From NCBI RefSeq assembly GCF_004197395.1, contig NZ_SELS01000001.1:124001-188000 (forward strand): a DNA stretch of 64,000 bases, read 5' to 3'. The position numbers and the translations under genes are program-made. How positions within the stretch are numbered: the stretch's first letter is position 1; each line of letters begins with the position of its first letter. This stretch comes from Paraburkholderia sp. UYCP14C (GTDB taxonomy: Bacteria; Pseudomonadota; Gammaproteobacteria; Burkholderiales; Burkholderiaceae). The notes beneath the pieces are model-generated. The model searched no databases and was not told the origin of the DNA. It was given only the letters and a program-made list of their open reading frames with translations. Of this stretch, positions 18,401 to 26,714 are shown piece by piece.

Positions 18401-19345
18401 TTAAACTTCGCGTGCAGCGAGTGGTTGCATCAGTTTCGATGGCAACTTGAATTCGACTTTTTCTTCACGGCCCGCCATCGTCGTGACATCGACGGGCCCC
18501 AATGCGCGCAGCGCATCGATTACGTTTTCGACCATTTCTTCCGGTGCCGACGCGCCGGCCGTGATGCCGACCGTGCGAACGTTGGCGAACCATTCCGGCT
18601 TCACTTCGGAGCCGTCGGCGACGAGGTAGCTGGCCACGCCGCTCTCGCTGCCGATTTCGCGCAGCCGGTTCGAGTTCGAGCTGTTGGTTGCACCGACCAC
18701 CAGCAGCACGTCGACTTCTTTGCTCAGCTCGCGCACCGCCGCCTGGCGATTTTGTGTCGCATAGCAGATGTCGCGTGTGTCGGGACCGACGATATCGCTA
18801 AAGCGGCGCAGCAGCGCGTCGATGATGCCGCGCGTGTCGTCGACCGACAGCGTGGTTTGCGTCACGTAGGCGAGCGGCGTATCGACCGGCAACTCGAGCT
18901 TCGCGACTTCTGCCTCACTTTGCACGAGCAGCACCTTGCCGGGGATCTGGCCGATCGTGCCTTCAACTTCGGGATGGCCGGCGTGGCCGATCAGGATCAG
19001 CGTGCGGCCGGCGGCCACGTACTGGCGACCCTGCACGTGTACCTTGGTCACGAGCGGGCAGGTTGCGTCGAGCACGTCGAGACCGCGCGCTTCGGCATCA
19101 CGTTCGACGGTTTGCGCAACACCGTGCGCGCTGAATATCGCAACGGCACCTTGCGGCACTTCGTCGAGTTCCTCGACGAAACGCGCGCCCTTCTGGCGCA
19201 GATTGTCGACCACGTGACGATTATGGACAATCTCGTGGCGGACATACACGGGCGCGCCGTGTTGTTGTAACGCGCGATCGACGATTTCGATTGCGCGGAC
19301 AACACCCGCACAAAAGCCGCGGGGCTGAGCAAGGATGACTCGCAT
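18401..19345 (-). CDS. ispH: 4-hydroxy-3-methylbut-2-enyl diphosphate reductase IspH (LytB)
   Basis: This 314-residue Fe-S enzyme makes the last step of the MEP pathway (HMBPP to IPP and DMAPP). The three cluster cysteines are at Cys12 (PRGFCAG), Cys96 (DATCPLV) and Cys194 (ICYATQNRQ), matching the E. coli enzyme. The ATG at 19345 gives the standard length. The reverse frame stays open 100 codons upstream, but that part is unlike the family. It lies 10 bases upstream of hpnH, so precursor supply is transcribed with hopanoid elongation. Burkholderiaceae often carry a second ispH elsewhere, and this may be the hopanoid-linked copy. Confidence 0.94.
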   Translation of the reverse strand: MRVILAQPRGFCAGVVRAIEIVDRALQQHGAPVYVRHEIVHNRHVVDNLRQKGARFVEELDEVPQGAVAIFSAHGVAQTVERDAEARGLDVLDATCPLVTKVHVQGRQYVAAGRTLILIGHAGHPEVEGTIGQIPGKVLLVQSEAEVAKLELPVDTPLAYVTQTTLSVDDTRGIIDALLRRFSDIVGPDTRDICYATQNRQAAVRELSKEVDVLLVVGATNSSNSNRLREIGSESGVASYLVADGSEVKPEWFANVRTVGITAGASAPEEMVENVIDALRALGPVDVTTMAGREEKVEFKLPSKLMQPLAAREV

Positions 19346-19722
19346 AAGTTGGCGAACTCCGACTAACGCGGGTTTCGAAGAAGTCGTGAAGCTGACTTTA
19401 TCGCCGCGCTCATCATGATTAGTTGACGTCTTGAGCCCCGGCGACGGGCCGGTACAGCAAAACCAAACGCGCATTCTAACGCTATCGGGGCCGCTTTGCT
19501 TTTTGGCGCGGCCCGTGTGTTGGGCGCTTGCCGCACCCGCTGGGCCTTGCGGAGCACCGAGCCTGCGAGCGTTACATCGATGTAAGGAACCAGCGCGAGA
19601 TCGCCTCGCAACGCGCCCTGCCACGACCGCACACTGCACCATCACGGCGGAACCCTTAAACTACCGATCCTTGCTGCGCGGACAAACGCGCTGTATTACA
19701 GAATGGTTTCGAGGCTCGCTGG
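19346..19722. promoter_or_regulatory. Divergent region between ispH-hpnH and hpnC-hpnB
   Basis: 377 bases with no gene. A candidate sigma-70 promoter for hpnC is TTGCTG (19671-19676), a 17-base spacer, then TATTAC (19694-19699), leaving a leader of only about 17 bases before the ATG at 19723. No clear promoter for ispH was identified. Confidence 0.35.
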
Positions 19723-20589
19723 ATGGACGTCGATCAGCACGAAAACTTTCCGATCGCGAGCGTGTTGCTGCCGAAGGCGCTACGCGCGCCCGTCGGTATT
19801 ATCTACCAGGTCGTGCGAACTGCGGCCGATATCTCTGCCGAAGGCCAATGGAGCGCCGCCGAGCGGCACGCCCGTCTGGCCGATTTCCGCGCTGGGCTGG
19901 ACGCGATCGCGCAACGGCGCGCCGCGCCCGTGCATGCTCTGCTGTTCGGCAAGCTTGCCGGCGTGATCGCGCAATACGAGCTGCCGCTCGAACCGTTCTA
20001 CGATCTGCTCGACGGCTGCGCGCAGGACATCGATACGCATCGCTACGCGGATCGCGCTGCGCTCGTCGACTATTGCCGTCGCTCGGCGCATCCGGTCGGG
20101 CATTTGCTGCTGCATCTGGTCGGCGCGGCGACGCCGCACAATCTCGCCGACGCCGATGCGATCTGCACGGCGTCGCAGCTGATCAGCTTCTGGCTCGACG
20201 TCGCCGCCGATTGGGACCGACAGCGCGTGTACCTGCCGCAAGCCGATTTGCGGCGCTTCGGCGTGACCGAAGCGCAGATTGCCGATGGCGTCGTCGACGA
20301 TGCGTGGCGCGCGCTGATGGCGCATGAAATCGCGTTCGTGCGTGCGACGCTGGTCCGCGGCGCGCCGCTCGCGCTGCGCATGCCGGGGCGGCTCGGCCTC
20401 GAGCTATGCGGCGCGGTGCATGCCGGACTGCGGTTTCTCGAGCGCATCGAGCGCGCGGATTACGATGTGTTCCGCGAGCGTCCGGTGTTCAACCTGTTCG
20501 ACTGGTGCGTGGTGGCGGCGCGCACCCTGACAATGCAACTATCCAGACGCGTCGGCATGGCGGCGCGCTCAATCGAGGGTAATGCTTAA
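19723..20589 (+). CDS. hpnC: HpnC, squalene/phytoene synthase family, with altered first Asp motif
   Basis: This 288-residue protein opens with the HpnC-specific HENFPIASVLLP stretch and has the overall squalene/phytoene synthase pattern. HpnC normally converts presqualene diphosphate to hydroxysqualene. The second metal-binding motif (FWLDVAADWDRQRVYLP) is intact. The first is not: where the family has DDxAD, this protein reads A-D-I-S-A (19825-19839), so both aspartates of DxxxD are Ala. HpnD in the same window keeps its motif. The enzyme may work differently, be impaired, or be replaced by another enzyme. The stop overlaps the hpnB start by 1 base. Confidence 0.85.
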   Translation: MDVDQHENFPIASVLLPKALRAPVGIIYQVVRTAADISAEGQWSAAERHARLADFRAGLDAIAQRRAAPVHALLFGKLAGVIAQYELPLEPFYDLLDGCAQDIDTHRYADRAALVDYCRRSAHPVGHLLLHLVGAATPHNLADADAICTASQLISFWLDVAADWDRQRVYLPQADLRRFGVTEAQIADGVVDDAWRALMAHEIAFVRATLVRGAPLALRMPGRLGLELCGAVHAGLRFLERIERADYDVFRERPVFNLFDWCVVAARTLTMQLSRRVGMAARSIEGNA

Positions 20590-21761
20590 TGGCGGCGGTC
20601 CTGTTCATTCTTTCGTGTGTTTCCCTGCTGATCTGGTGCGTCCTGCTGTTCGCGCGCGGCGGCTTCTGGCGCGCGCGTCCCACCGCGCCGCTCGCGATCG
20701 CGACACGCGACGCATGGCCCGCCGTCGCGGCGGTCGTGCCGGCGCGCAATGAAGTCGACGTGATCGCCGAGGCGGTCACGTCGCTGCTCGAGCAGGACTA
20801 TCCGGGCGCGTTCCACGTGATCGTCGTCGACGATCACAGCACCGACGGCACCGCCGACGCCGCGCGTGCCGCCGCGCTGCGGCTGCAATGTCCGGAGCGC
20901 TTCACCGTGCTGGGCGCGAAGCCGTTGCCGCCGGGCTGGTCCGGCAAGGTGTGGGCGCAGTCGCAGGGCATCGAGGCGGTGCGGACGCTCGATCTGCCGG
21001 CCGAGTTCCTGTTGCTGACCGATGCCGACATCGGCCATCCCCCTGAGGCGCTGACGCAACTCGTCGCTCGCGCGGATGCCGAAAAGCGCGACCTCGTCTC
21101 GCTGATGGTCAGGCTGCGCTGCGATTCGTTCTGGGAAAAGGCGCTGATTCCGGCCTTCGTGTTCTTCTTCGCGAAGCTTTATCCGTTCGCGTGGGTCAAC
21201 AATCCACGCAACCGCACCGCGGCCGCGGCGGGTGGCTGCATGCTGGTGCGCCGCGCGGCGCTCGAGGAGGCGGGCGGCATCGAGTCGATCCGCGCCGAGC
21301 TGATCGACGATTGCAGCCTCGCCGCGCGCATCAAGCATCGCGGCACCGGGCGTCATCCGATCCGCCTCGATGTCGCGGCGAAGAGCGTGTCGCTGCGTCC
21401 CTACGATAGCTGGCGCGACATCTGGAACATGATCGCGCGCACCGCGTTCACGCAGCTGCGCTACTCGCCGCTATTGCTCGCGGGCACGCTCGTCGGCATG
21501 GGGATCATCTATCTGTTGCCACCGGTCGCGGCGCTGATCCTCGGGCCGCTCGGCTGGCCGGCCTGGATCGCGTGGGCGGCGATGTGCTGCGCGTATGCGC
21601 CGATGCTCGTCTACTACCGGCGCTCGCCGCTGTGGGCGCCGTTTCTGCCGCTGGTGGCGCTGTTCTATGTCGGCGCGACGTTCGCATCGGCGGTGCGTTA
21701 CTGGCGTGGTAAGGGCGGGCAGTGGAAGGCGCGCGTGCAGGCGCCGGTGCAGGAGCGCTGA
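20589..21761 (+). CDS. hpnB: Hopene-associated glycosyltransferase HpnB
   Basis: A 390-residue family-2 glycosyltransferase. A membrane segment is at residues 1-25, then the GT-A domain with VVPARNEVDVIAEAV, the VVDDHSTDGT strand and a DxD-type TDADIGH. C-terminal membrane helices lie near 295-330 and 345-370. The active site faces the cytoplasm. HpnB is conserved in hopanoid clusters, but its exact glycosyl reaction is unsettled. It overlaps the hpnC stop by 1 base and is followed by a bidirectional terminator. Confidence 0.9.
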   Translation: MAAVLFILSCVSLLIWCVLLFARGGFWRARPTAPLAIATRDAWPAVAAVVPARNEVDVIAEAVTSLLEQDYPGAFHVIVVDDHSTDGTADAARAAALRLQCPERFTVLGAKPLPPGWSGKVWAQSQGIEAVRTLDLPAEFLLLTDADIGHPPEALTQLVARADAEKRDLVSLMVRLRCDSFWEKALIPAFVFFFAKLYPFAWVNNPRNRTAAAAGGCMLVRRAALEEAGGIESIRAELIDDCSLAARIKHRGTGRHPIRLDVAAKSVSLRPYDSWRDIWNMIARTAFTQLRYSPLLLAGTLVGMGIIYLLPPVAALILGPLGWPAWIAWAAMCCAYAPMLVYYRRSPLWAPFLPLVALFYVGATFASAVRYWRGKGGQWKARVQAPVQER

Positions 21762-21768
21762 AGTCAGG

Positions 21769-21803
21769 CGTAAAAAAAGCGGCTCCTGGCCGCTTTTTTT
21801 ACG
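21769..21803. terminator. Bidirectional terminator after hpnB
   Basis: A 15-bp perfect stem (CGTAAAAAAAGCGGC / GCCGCTTTTTTTACG) with loop TCCTG. It has seven Ts on each strand and serves hpnB and the convergent gene at 21818. Confidence 0.93.
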
Positions 21804-21817
21804 TCACGCGGGTTGGG

Positions 21818-22381
21818 TCACGCGTTCGTCAGCATCATGTACATCTGTATCACGATGTCCGGGGAGAACGTGAACGGCACCCAGCCGTGGCCGGTGTGAC
21901 GCATCACGAGCAGGCGGTCGCCGTTCGACTGCTTCTGCACGGCCATCATCGGATTCTTGGTCGAGACGAATTGCCAGCCCGGCGGAATGCCTTGCGGCTG
22001 CTCCGGCGTCATCGACGCGCGCGCGTTCGACAGCTCCTCGATCAGCCGGCCGATCTGATCCGGGCGCAGCGCGACGGTCTGATTGCCGATCGTCATCGTG
22101 ATTTCGTCGCGCGCGGGACGGTTGATTTCGAGCGTGGGCTGGAATTGCGGGGCGGCCGGCTCGGCAATCGCTTCGGCGTTTGCTGCCGCGCTCGCGGGTT
22201 GTTCCGCTGCCGTTTCCGCCGCTTCGGCCTCCGCGTCGCGCGCGGCATGCTCCGTCGCCGCGGGCGATGCCGCCGCGTCAACACTTGTCTCGGGAGTGTT
22301 CTCGGCCTGCGTGGCCACGACAGCGTGAATGAGCTGATCGACGCCCATTTCCAGCGCGCCGAGCTGTTCGTGAAGATTCAT
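21818..22381 (-). CDS. Hypothetical cytoplasmic protein with Ala/Glu-rich middle
   Basis: A 187-residue protein starting MNLHEQLGALEMGVDQL. The middle (about 25-85) is low-complexity, rich in Ala, Glu and Pro. The C-terminal 100 residues look folded (ITMTIGNQTVALRPDQIGRLIEELSNAR... GHGWVPFTFSPDIVIQMYMML). No signal peptide or catalytic motif is seen and I do not recognise the family. It lies between hpnB and hpnA on the opposite strand from hpnB. Confidence 0.7.
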   Translation of the reverse strand: MNLHEQLGALEMGVDQLIHAVVATQAENTPETSVDAAASPAATEHAARDAEAEAAETAAEQPASAAANAEAIAEPAAPQFQPTLEINRPARDEITMTIGNQTVALRPDQIGRLIEELSNARASMTPEQPQGIPPGWQFVSTKNPMMAVQKQSNGDRLLVMRHTGHGWVPFTFSPDIVIQMYMMLTNA

Positions 22382-22492
22382 GCGAGGTTTCTCTGGTAGG
22401 ACCCGCGATTTTACCTGCTGCGCGCGGGCGTGGACCCGTCGCTGGCGCGGGACTTGTAACAAAATGCTTACGGCTGCTGTTCAGCCGTTCAT

Positions 22493-23503
22493 TCAGCCCT
22501 TCAGATACCCCGCCCGCCGGAACCATTCGAGCGCATCGGCGAGACCTTCGCGATAAGGCCGCGCGCGATACCCCAGCTCGCGTTCCGCTTTCGTCGAAGT
22601 GAAATACATCTTGTTCTTCGACATCTTCAGCCCGTCGACCGTGACGAACGGTTCGCGCTTCGTGAACTTGGCGACGGCTTCCGCGCCCATCGCGAGCGGA
22701 TATAAAGGCCAGCGTGGCAGGCTCACAGTCGGTGCCTTGCGGCCGGTTAGCGTGGCGATATCCGCAAGCATCTGCTGGAGCGCCAGATTTTCGCCGCCGA
22801 GAATATAGCGCTCGCCGATCTTGCCGCGTTCGAGCGCGAGGAAATGGCCGGCGGCGACGTCGTCGACGTGCACGAGGTTCAGCCCCGTATCGACGAATGC
22901 GGGAATCTTGCCGAGCGCGGCTTCGAGGATGATGCGTCCGGTCGGCGTCGGCTTCACGTCGCGCGGGCCGATCGGTGTCGACGGATTGACGATCACCGCG
23001 GGCAGACCGTCTTTGGCGATCATGCGCTCGACCGCGCGCTCGGCGAGCACCTTGCTGCGCTTGTAGACGCCGATCGCCTGGTCGGCGCGAAGCGGCGAGG
23101 TTTCGTCGGCGGACTGGCCGGAGTTCGTCACCTTCAGCGTCGCGACGCTGCTCGTATACACGATGCGCTCGACGCCTTCTTTCAACGCCGCACGCATCGT
23201 CGCCTCGGTGCCTTCGAGATTGGCGCGCTCGATCTCGCCAGGGTCCGGCGCCCACAGCCGGTAATCGGCGGCGACGTGCAGCAGATAGCGCACGCCGCGC
23301 AGCGCGTTGCGCATCGATGCTTCGTCGCGCATATCGCCGACGACGATTTCCGCATCGAGCGATTCGAGGTTCTTGCGCGGACTCGTCGCGCGCACCAGCA
23401 CGCGCACGCGAAAGCCCTTGCTCTGCGCGATGCGTGCCACCGACGAGCCGACGAAGCCGGACGCGCCGGTCACGAGCACGAGATCGCGATTCTGTTCGGT
23501 CAT
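22493..23503 (-). CDS. hpnA: Hopanoid-associated sugar epimerase HpnA
   Basis: A 336-residue extended SDR with the NAD(P) motif TGASGFVGSS at the N-terminus and the catalytic YKRSK (YxxxK). Family members resemble dihydroflavonol reductases and nucleotide-sugar epimerases. HpnA is conserved in hopanoid clusters and probably acts on the ribose-derived side chain or a sugar head group, although its reaction is not firmly known. The start at 23503 follows GGAAACAG. It is the last hpn gene in the window. Confidence 0.88.
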   Translation of the reverse strand: MTEQNRDLVLVTGASGFVGSSVARIAQSKGFRVRVLVRATSPRKNLESLDAEIVVGDMRDEASMRNALRGVRYLLHVAADYRLWAPDPGEIERANLEGTEATMRAALKEGVERIVYTSSVATLKVTNSGQSADETSPLRADQAIGVYKRSKVLAERAVERMIAKDGLPAVIVNPSTPIGPRDVKPTPTGRIILEAALGKIPAFVDTGLNLVHVDDVAAGHFLALERGKIGERYILGGENLALQQMLADIATLTGRKAPTVSLPRWPLYPLAMGAEAVAKFTKREPFVTVDGLKMSKNKMYFTSTKAERELGYRARPYREGLADALEWFRRAGYLKG

Positions 23504-23628
23504 TCTGTTTCCATTTCCTGCGTGACGGTCGACGGATTGTACGTGGCGCACGCGAGGCATGGGTGTTGTCGAGCACGCTCGTCGCGACACGACTAGAATG
23601 CCGGCTTGAAAGACTGTCAGGCATTAAA

Positions 23629-23636
23629 AGGAGGTA
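23629..23636 (+). promoter_or_regulatory. Strong ribosome binding site of acyP
   Basis: AAGGAGG with ideal spacing fixes the acylphosphatase start at the ATG at 23642 instead of the upstream one at 23606. A TAGAAT -10-like box lies at 23594-23599. Confidence 0.7.
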
Positions 23637-23641
23637 GCGGC

Positions 23642-23935
23642 ATGGCCCCGGATCTGGATCAGCGGATCGAAACGTATTACGCGCGGGTGCGCGGCACCGT
23701 GCAGGGCGTTGGCTTTCGCCTCGCGACGGTGCGCCAGGCGCACGCGCTCGGCATCAAGGGATGGGTCGCGAATCTCGACGACGGTTCGGTCGAGGCGATG
23801 TTGCAGGGATCGGCCAATCAGATCGACCGGATGCTGTCGTGGCTGCGTCACGGACCGCCGGCGGCGCGCGTGACCGAGGTGAGCGGCGAGGAGCGCGCGA
23901 CCGACAAGCGGTACGAGCGCTTCGAGCAGCATTGA
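23642..23935 (+). CDS. acyP: Acylphosphatase
   Basis: This 97-residue protein has the family signature YARVRGTVQGVGFR, whose Arg binds the acyl phosphate, and the catalytic Asn in GWVANLDDGSVE. It hydrolyses carboxyl-phosphate bonds in the cytoplasm. Its length is normal, it is monocistronic, and a terminator follows. Confidence 0.95.
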   Translation: MAPDLDQRIETYYARVRGTVQGVGFRLATVRQAHALGIKGWVANLDDGSVEAMLQGSANQIDRMLSWLRHGPPAARVTEVSGEERATDKRYERFEQH

Positions 23936-23967
23936 AATCCTCGCGCGTTCGAGCGACGCGAGTTAAG

Positions 23968-24010
23968 AAAGCGGCGCGCCGTCCTGAGGAGGGCGGCGCG
24001 CCGCTTTTTT
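23968..24010. terminator. Terminator between acyP and egtD-like gene
   Basis: A long GC stem (AAAGCGGCGCGCCG / CGGCGCGCCGCTTT) is followed by a T-run on the plus strand. The A-run upstream is short, so it works best for acyP, but it lies between convergent genes. Confidence 0.88.
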
Positions 24011-24027
24011 GCTTTTGCCTTTAGCGC

Positions 24028-25011
24028 TTAGCGCGCCACCAGCAAACTCTCCGCGAATCCCCATTCATCCTCGATCCATTGATGGCTGCATGTGAAGCCG
24101 GCGCCATCGGCGATCGCGGGCAATTCCTCCGCGCGATACTTGTGGCTGCTTTCGGTCCAGATCGTCTCGCCTTCCTTCAGCGACACCGTCAGCTTTGCAG
24201 CGTGCACGTGCGCGGTGATATCGCGCTTCGCCCGCAGATGCATCTCGATGCTGCGCGCGTCCGGATTGAAGCGCGCCACGTGCTCGAACGACTCGAGCGG
24301 AAAGTCGCCGTCGAGTTCGCGGTTGATGCGTGCCAGCAGGTTCAGATTGAACGACGCGGTCACGCCGATCGCGTCGTCGTAGGCGGCGACCAGCACGGGG
24401 GTCGGTTTGATCAGATCGGTGCCGAGCAGCAGCGCGTCGCCCGGCGCGAGCATGTTGCGGATGTCGCGCAGAAACCGCGTCGCCGCGAGTCTGCCGAAGT
24501 TGCCGATCGTGCTGCCGAGAAACAGCACGAGCAAGCGGTCGTCGGGTGCGCGCTGCCGGCTCACTTCGGCGAGGCCGGCCAGATAGTCGCGCTCGTAGCC
24601 GACGATCGAAATCCGCTCGATGTCACCGAGTTCGCGCCGGCACAACTGCAACGCACTGCGCGAAATTTCAATCGGGCAGTAGGAAGTAGGGCGTTTTTTA
24701 CACAGCGCTTCGAGAATGCGCCGCGTTTTGCGGCCGCTGCCACTGCCGAGTTCGGCGACCGTCACGTCATGCGGCAAATGCTCGACGATATCGGCCGCGT
24801 GCTTCGTGAGCAGCCGTTCTTCGGCGCGCGTCACGCCGTATTCCGGCAATACGGTAATCACTTCAAAAAGTGCGGAGCCGACTTCGTCGTACAGATACTT
24901 CGACGGCAGTTCTTTTTGCGGCGTGTGGGTGAGACCGGCGTACACGTCGGCGGCGAAGGCGCGACGCAGTTCGGAAGGCGAGTTGCTAAGCGATAGGGCT
25001 GGCTGGGTCAT
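24028..25011 (-). CDS. egtD: EgtD-family histidine N-alpha-methyltransferase-like protein
   Basis: This 327-residue SAM enzyme matches EgtD in length and layout. It has an N-terminal LPSKYLYDEVGSALFE motif, the SAM-binding ELGSGSGRKTRRILEAL, the LFLGSTIGNF strand with the substrate-contacting Asn, and a C-terminal WTESSHKY element. EgtD trimethylates histidine to hercynine in ergothioneine synthesis. The start at 25011 (MTQPALSL) is where family similarity begins. The usual partner egtB is not adjacent: the 424 bases upstream hold no gene. It could pair with a distant EgtB or make hercynine alone. Confidence 0.85.
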   Translation of the reverse strand: MTQPALSLSNSPSELRRAFAADVYAGLTHTPQKELPSKYLYDEVGSALFEVITVLPEYGVTRAEERLLTKHAADIVEHLPHDVTVAELGSGSGRKTRRILEALCKKRPTSYCPIEISRSALQLCRRELGDIERISIVGYERDYLAGLAEVSRQRAPDDRLLVLFLGSTIGNFGRLAATRFLRDIRNMLAPGDALLLGTDLIKPTPVLVAAYDDAIGVTASFNLNLLARINRELDGDFPLESFEHVARFNPDARSIEMHLRAKRDITAHVHAAKLTVSLKEGETIWTESSHKYRAEELPAIADGAGFTCSHQWIEDEWGFAESLLVAR

Positions 25012-25435
25012 GCTGGCTCCAGTAGTCACATTCGATGAGCGGGATTGCTGCCGGGCGATGGCATGCGCGATAAAACGCGGTTGAGGCATGCCGTGGGCGA
25101 GATGCGCGGGCGTCGGTTCGTGGCGGCTTCCAGGACTACGCTCACAGTTGCATTCGCCGACCCGGCTCGTGAGTGCTGCTACTTTCGTGCCGCTGTGGCC
25201 GTCATTGTCGTGGGTGACGCGGCCGCAGCGTGCAAAGCTTGGTAGCAAGATTCGCGCGAGGCGATGACGAACCGGAAAGGGGTTCGCCGGCTGCTGCGCA
25301 AAGTTATGTTCTAGTTCATCGACGCGCGAAGCGCACGACTAATTGCAGCCGATTGACGAGAAACCGCAGGCCCGTTGGCGAATAACCCGTCTAGAATGCC
25401 GGTTTTTTCATGCGATTTGCGCCACCGCTTCAGAA
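25012..25435. other. Intergenic region upstream of egtD-like gene and rarD
   Basis: About 420 bases between divergent genes. No domain-bearing frame is present. A TAGAAT box at 25392-25397 is a possible -10 for rarD and lies just outside the duplicated unit that begins at 25436. Confidence 0.45.
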
Positions 25436-25901
25436 CGACAATGCAGCGTCCGCGGCTTTGCCCGCATGGCCGCCCGCTCAAGAGACCTCACATTCATGAC
25501 CACAACGAACGCCGCGCGCCTGCGTCGCGCGCCGCAAACCCACACGTCAGGCAGATCCCGGACCGCGCAATGAATCACAACGACTTCAGGCGCGGGATCG
25601 CGTTGTCGGTTGGTGCGTCGGCGATGTTCGCATTACTGTCCGCTTACGCGACGCTGCTCAAACCGCTGCGACAATGCAGCGTCCGCGGCTTTGCCCGCAT
25701 GGCCGCCCGCTCAAGAGACCTCACATTCATGACCACAACGAACGCCGCGCGCCTGCGTCGCGCGCCGCAAACCCACACGTCAGGCAGATCCCGGACCGCG
25801 CAATGAATCACAACGACTTCAGGCGCGGGATCGCGTTGTCGGTTGGTGCGTCGGCGATGTTCGCATTACTGTCCGCTTACGCGACGCTGCTCAAACCGCT
25901 G
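25436..25901 (+). repeat. Exact 233-bp tandem duplication across the start of rarD
   Basis: Copy 1 is 25436-25668 and copy 2 is 25669-25901. They are identical by eye and directly abutting, with no spacer. Each contains the upstream leader and the first 33 codons of rarD. Because 233 is not a multiple of three, copy 1 does not read into copy 2 in frame. There are no terminal inverted repeats and no transposase, so this looks like a replication slippage or recombination event, or possibly an assembly error. Confidence 0.95.
25570..25806 (+). pseudogene. Truncated duplicate 5' end of rarD
   Basis: The first copy of the rarD start encodes the 33 N-terminal residues of RarD (MNHNDFRRG... to LLKPL), then shifts frame into duplicated leader sequence and stops after 78 codons. 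The TGA at 25804-25806 overlaps the intact rarD ATG at 25803 by four bases (ATGA). The fragment has about one membrane helix and should be non-functional as a transporter, but its translation could couple to rarD. It is a by-product of the 233-bp duplication. Confidence 0.85.
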
Positions 25902-26699
25902 TCGGGCCTCGACATCTTCGCGTGGCGCATCGTATGGACCGTGCCCGGCGCGCTGCTGCTCGTCGCGGTGCGCCAGCGTCTGCCGATGCTGCGCGAACTC
26001 GTTGTCCGAATGATGACGCAGCCGAAGCTCGCCGCCGCGATGGTCGTGACCGCGGGCCTGCTCGGCGTGCAACTGTGGTTGTTTCTGTGGGCGCCGCTGC
26101 ATGGGCGCATGCTCGAAGTGTCGCTCGGCTATTTCCTGATGCCGCTCGCGATGGTGCTGGTCGCGCGCTTTCACTATCACGAGCGGCTCGACGGGTTGCA
26201 GTGGCTCGCGGTCGCGTGCGCGGCGGTTGGCGTCGTTCACGAATTGTGGGCGACGGGCGCGTTCTCGTGGCCAACGCTCGTCGTCGCGCTCGGTTATCCG
26301 CCTTATTTCGTGCTGCGTCGTCGGATCAAGCAGGATTCGCTTGCGATGTTCACCGTCGAAATGGCGTTGCTGCTGCCGGTGGCCGCCGTGTGCATTCTCG
26401 GCGGCGGCTCGCTGCAAACGATCGCCGGACGCGCCGAAATGTGGTGTCTGTTGCTGCCGGGCCTCGGCGCGTTGAGCACGCTCGCGCTCGCTACCTATCT
26501 GAAGGCGAGCCGTCTATTGCCGGTCGCGTTGTTCGGCATTCTGGGTTACGTCGAGCCGGTGCTGCTGGTGTTCGTGTCGATCACGCTGCTGCGCGAAACG
26601 CTGAGCGCCTCGCAACTCGCCACCTACGTGCCGATCTGGATCGCCGTCGCGCTGACCGCGCTGCACAGCGTGCGCTTCGTTCGGCTTGCGTCGAACTGA
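25803..26699 (+). CDS. rarD: RarD-type EamA/DMT-family transporter
   Basis: A 298-residue inner-membrane protein with about ten hydrophobic helices and the RarD N-terminus RGIALSVGASAMFALLSAYATLLKPLSGLDIFAWRIVW. It belongs to the drug/metabolite transporter superfamily. RarD substrates are not well defined, though chloramphenicol resistance has been linked to the family. The start at 25803 is conserved. The frame is open upstream because it runs through the duplicated leader. The first 33 codons are a perfect repeat of 25570-25668. Confidence 0.88.
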   Translation: MNHNDFRRGIALSVGASAMFALLSAYATLLKPLSGLDIFAWRIVWTVPGALLLVAVRQRLPMLRELVVRMMTQPKLAAAMVVTAGLLGVQLWLFLWAPLHGRMLEVSLGYFLMPLAMVLVARFHYHERLDGLQWLAVACAAVGVVHELWATGAFSWPTLVVALGYPPYFVLRRRIKQDSLAMFTVEMALLLPVAAVCILGGGSLQTIAGRAEMWCLLLPGLGALSTLALATYLKASRLLPVALFGILGYVEPVLLVFVSITLLRETLSASQLATYVPIWIAVALTALHSVRFVRLASN

Positions 26700-26714
26700 G
26701 CGGCGGCGGCGCGC

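Noticed and set aside
19346-19645. N-terminal extension of IspH
   Set aside because: The frame is open for 100 more codons, but these residues are unlike IspH. The ATG at 19345 places Cys12 and Cys96 exactly as in the known enzyme.
25436-25901. CRISPR-like or insertion-sequence interpretation of the rarD repeat
   Set aside because: Only two units, long and abutting, with no spacers, no terminal inverted repeats and no transposase.
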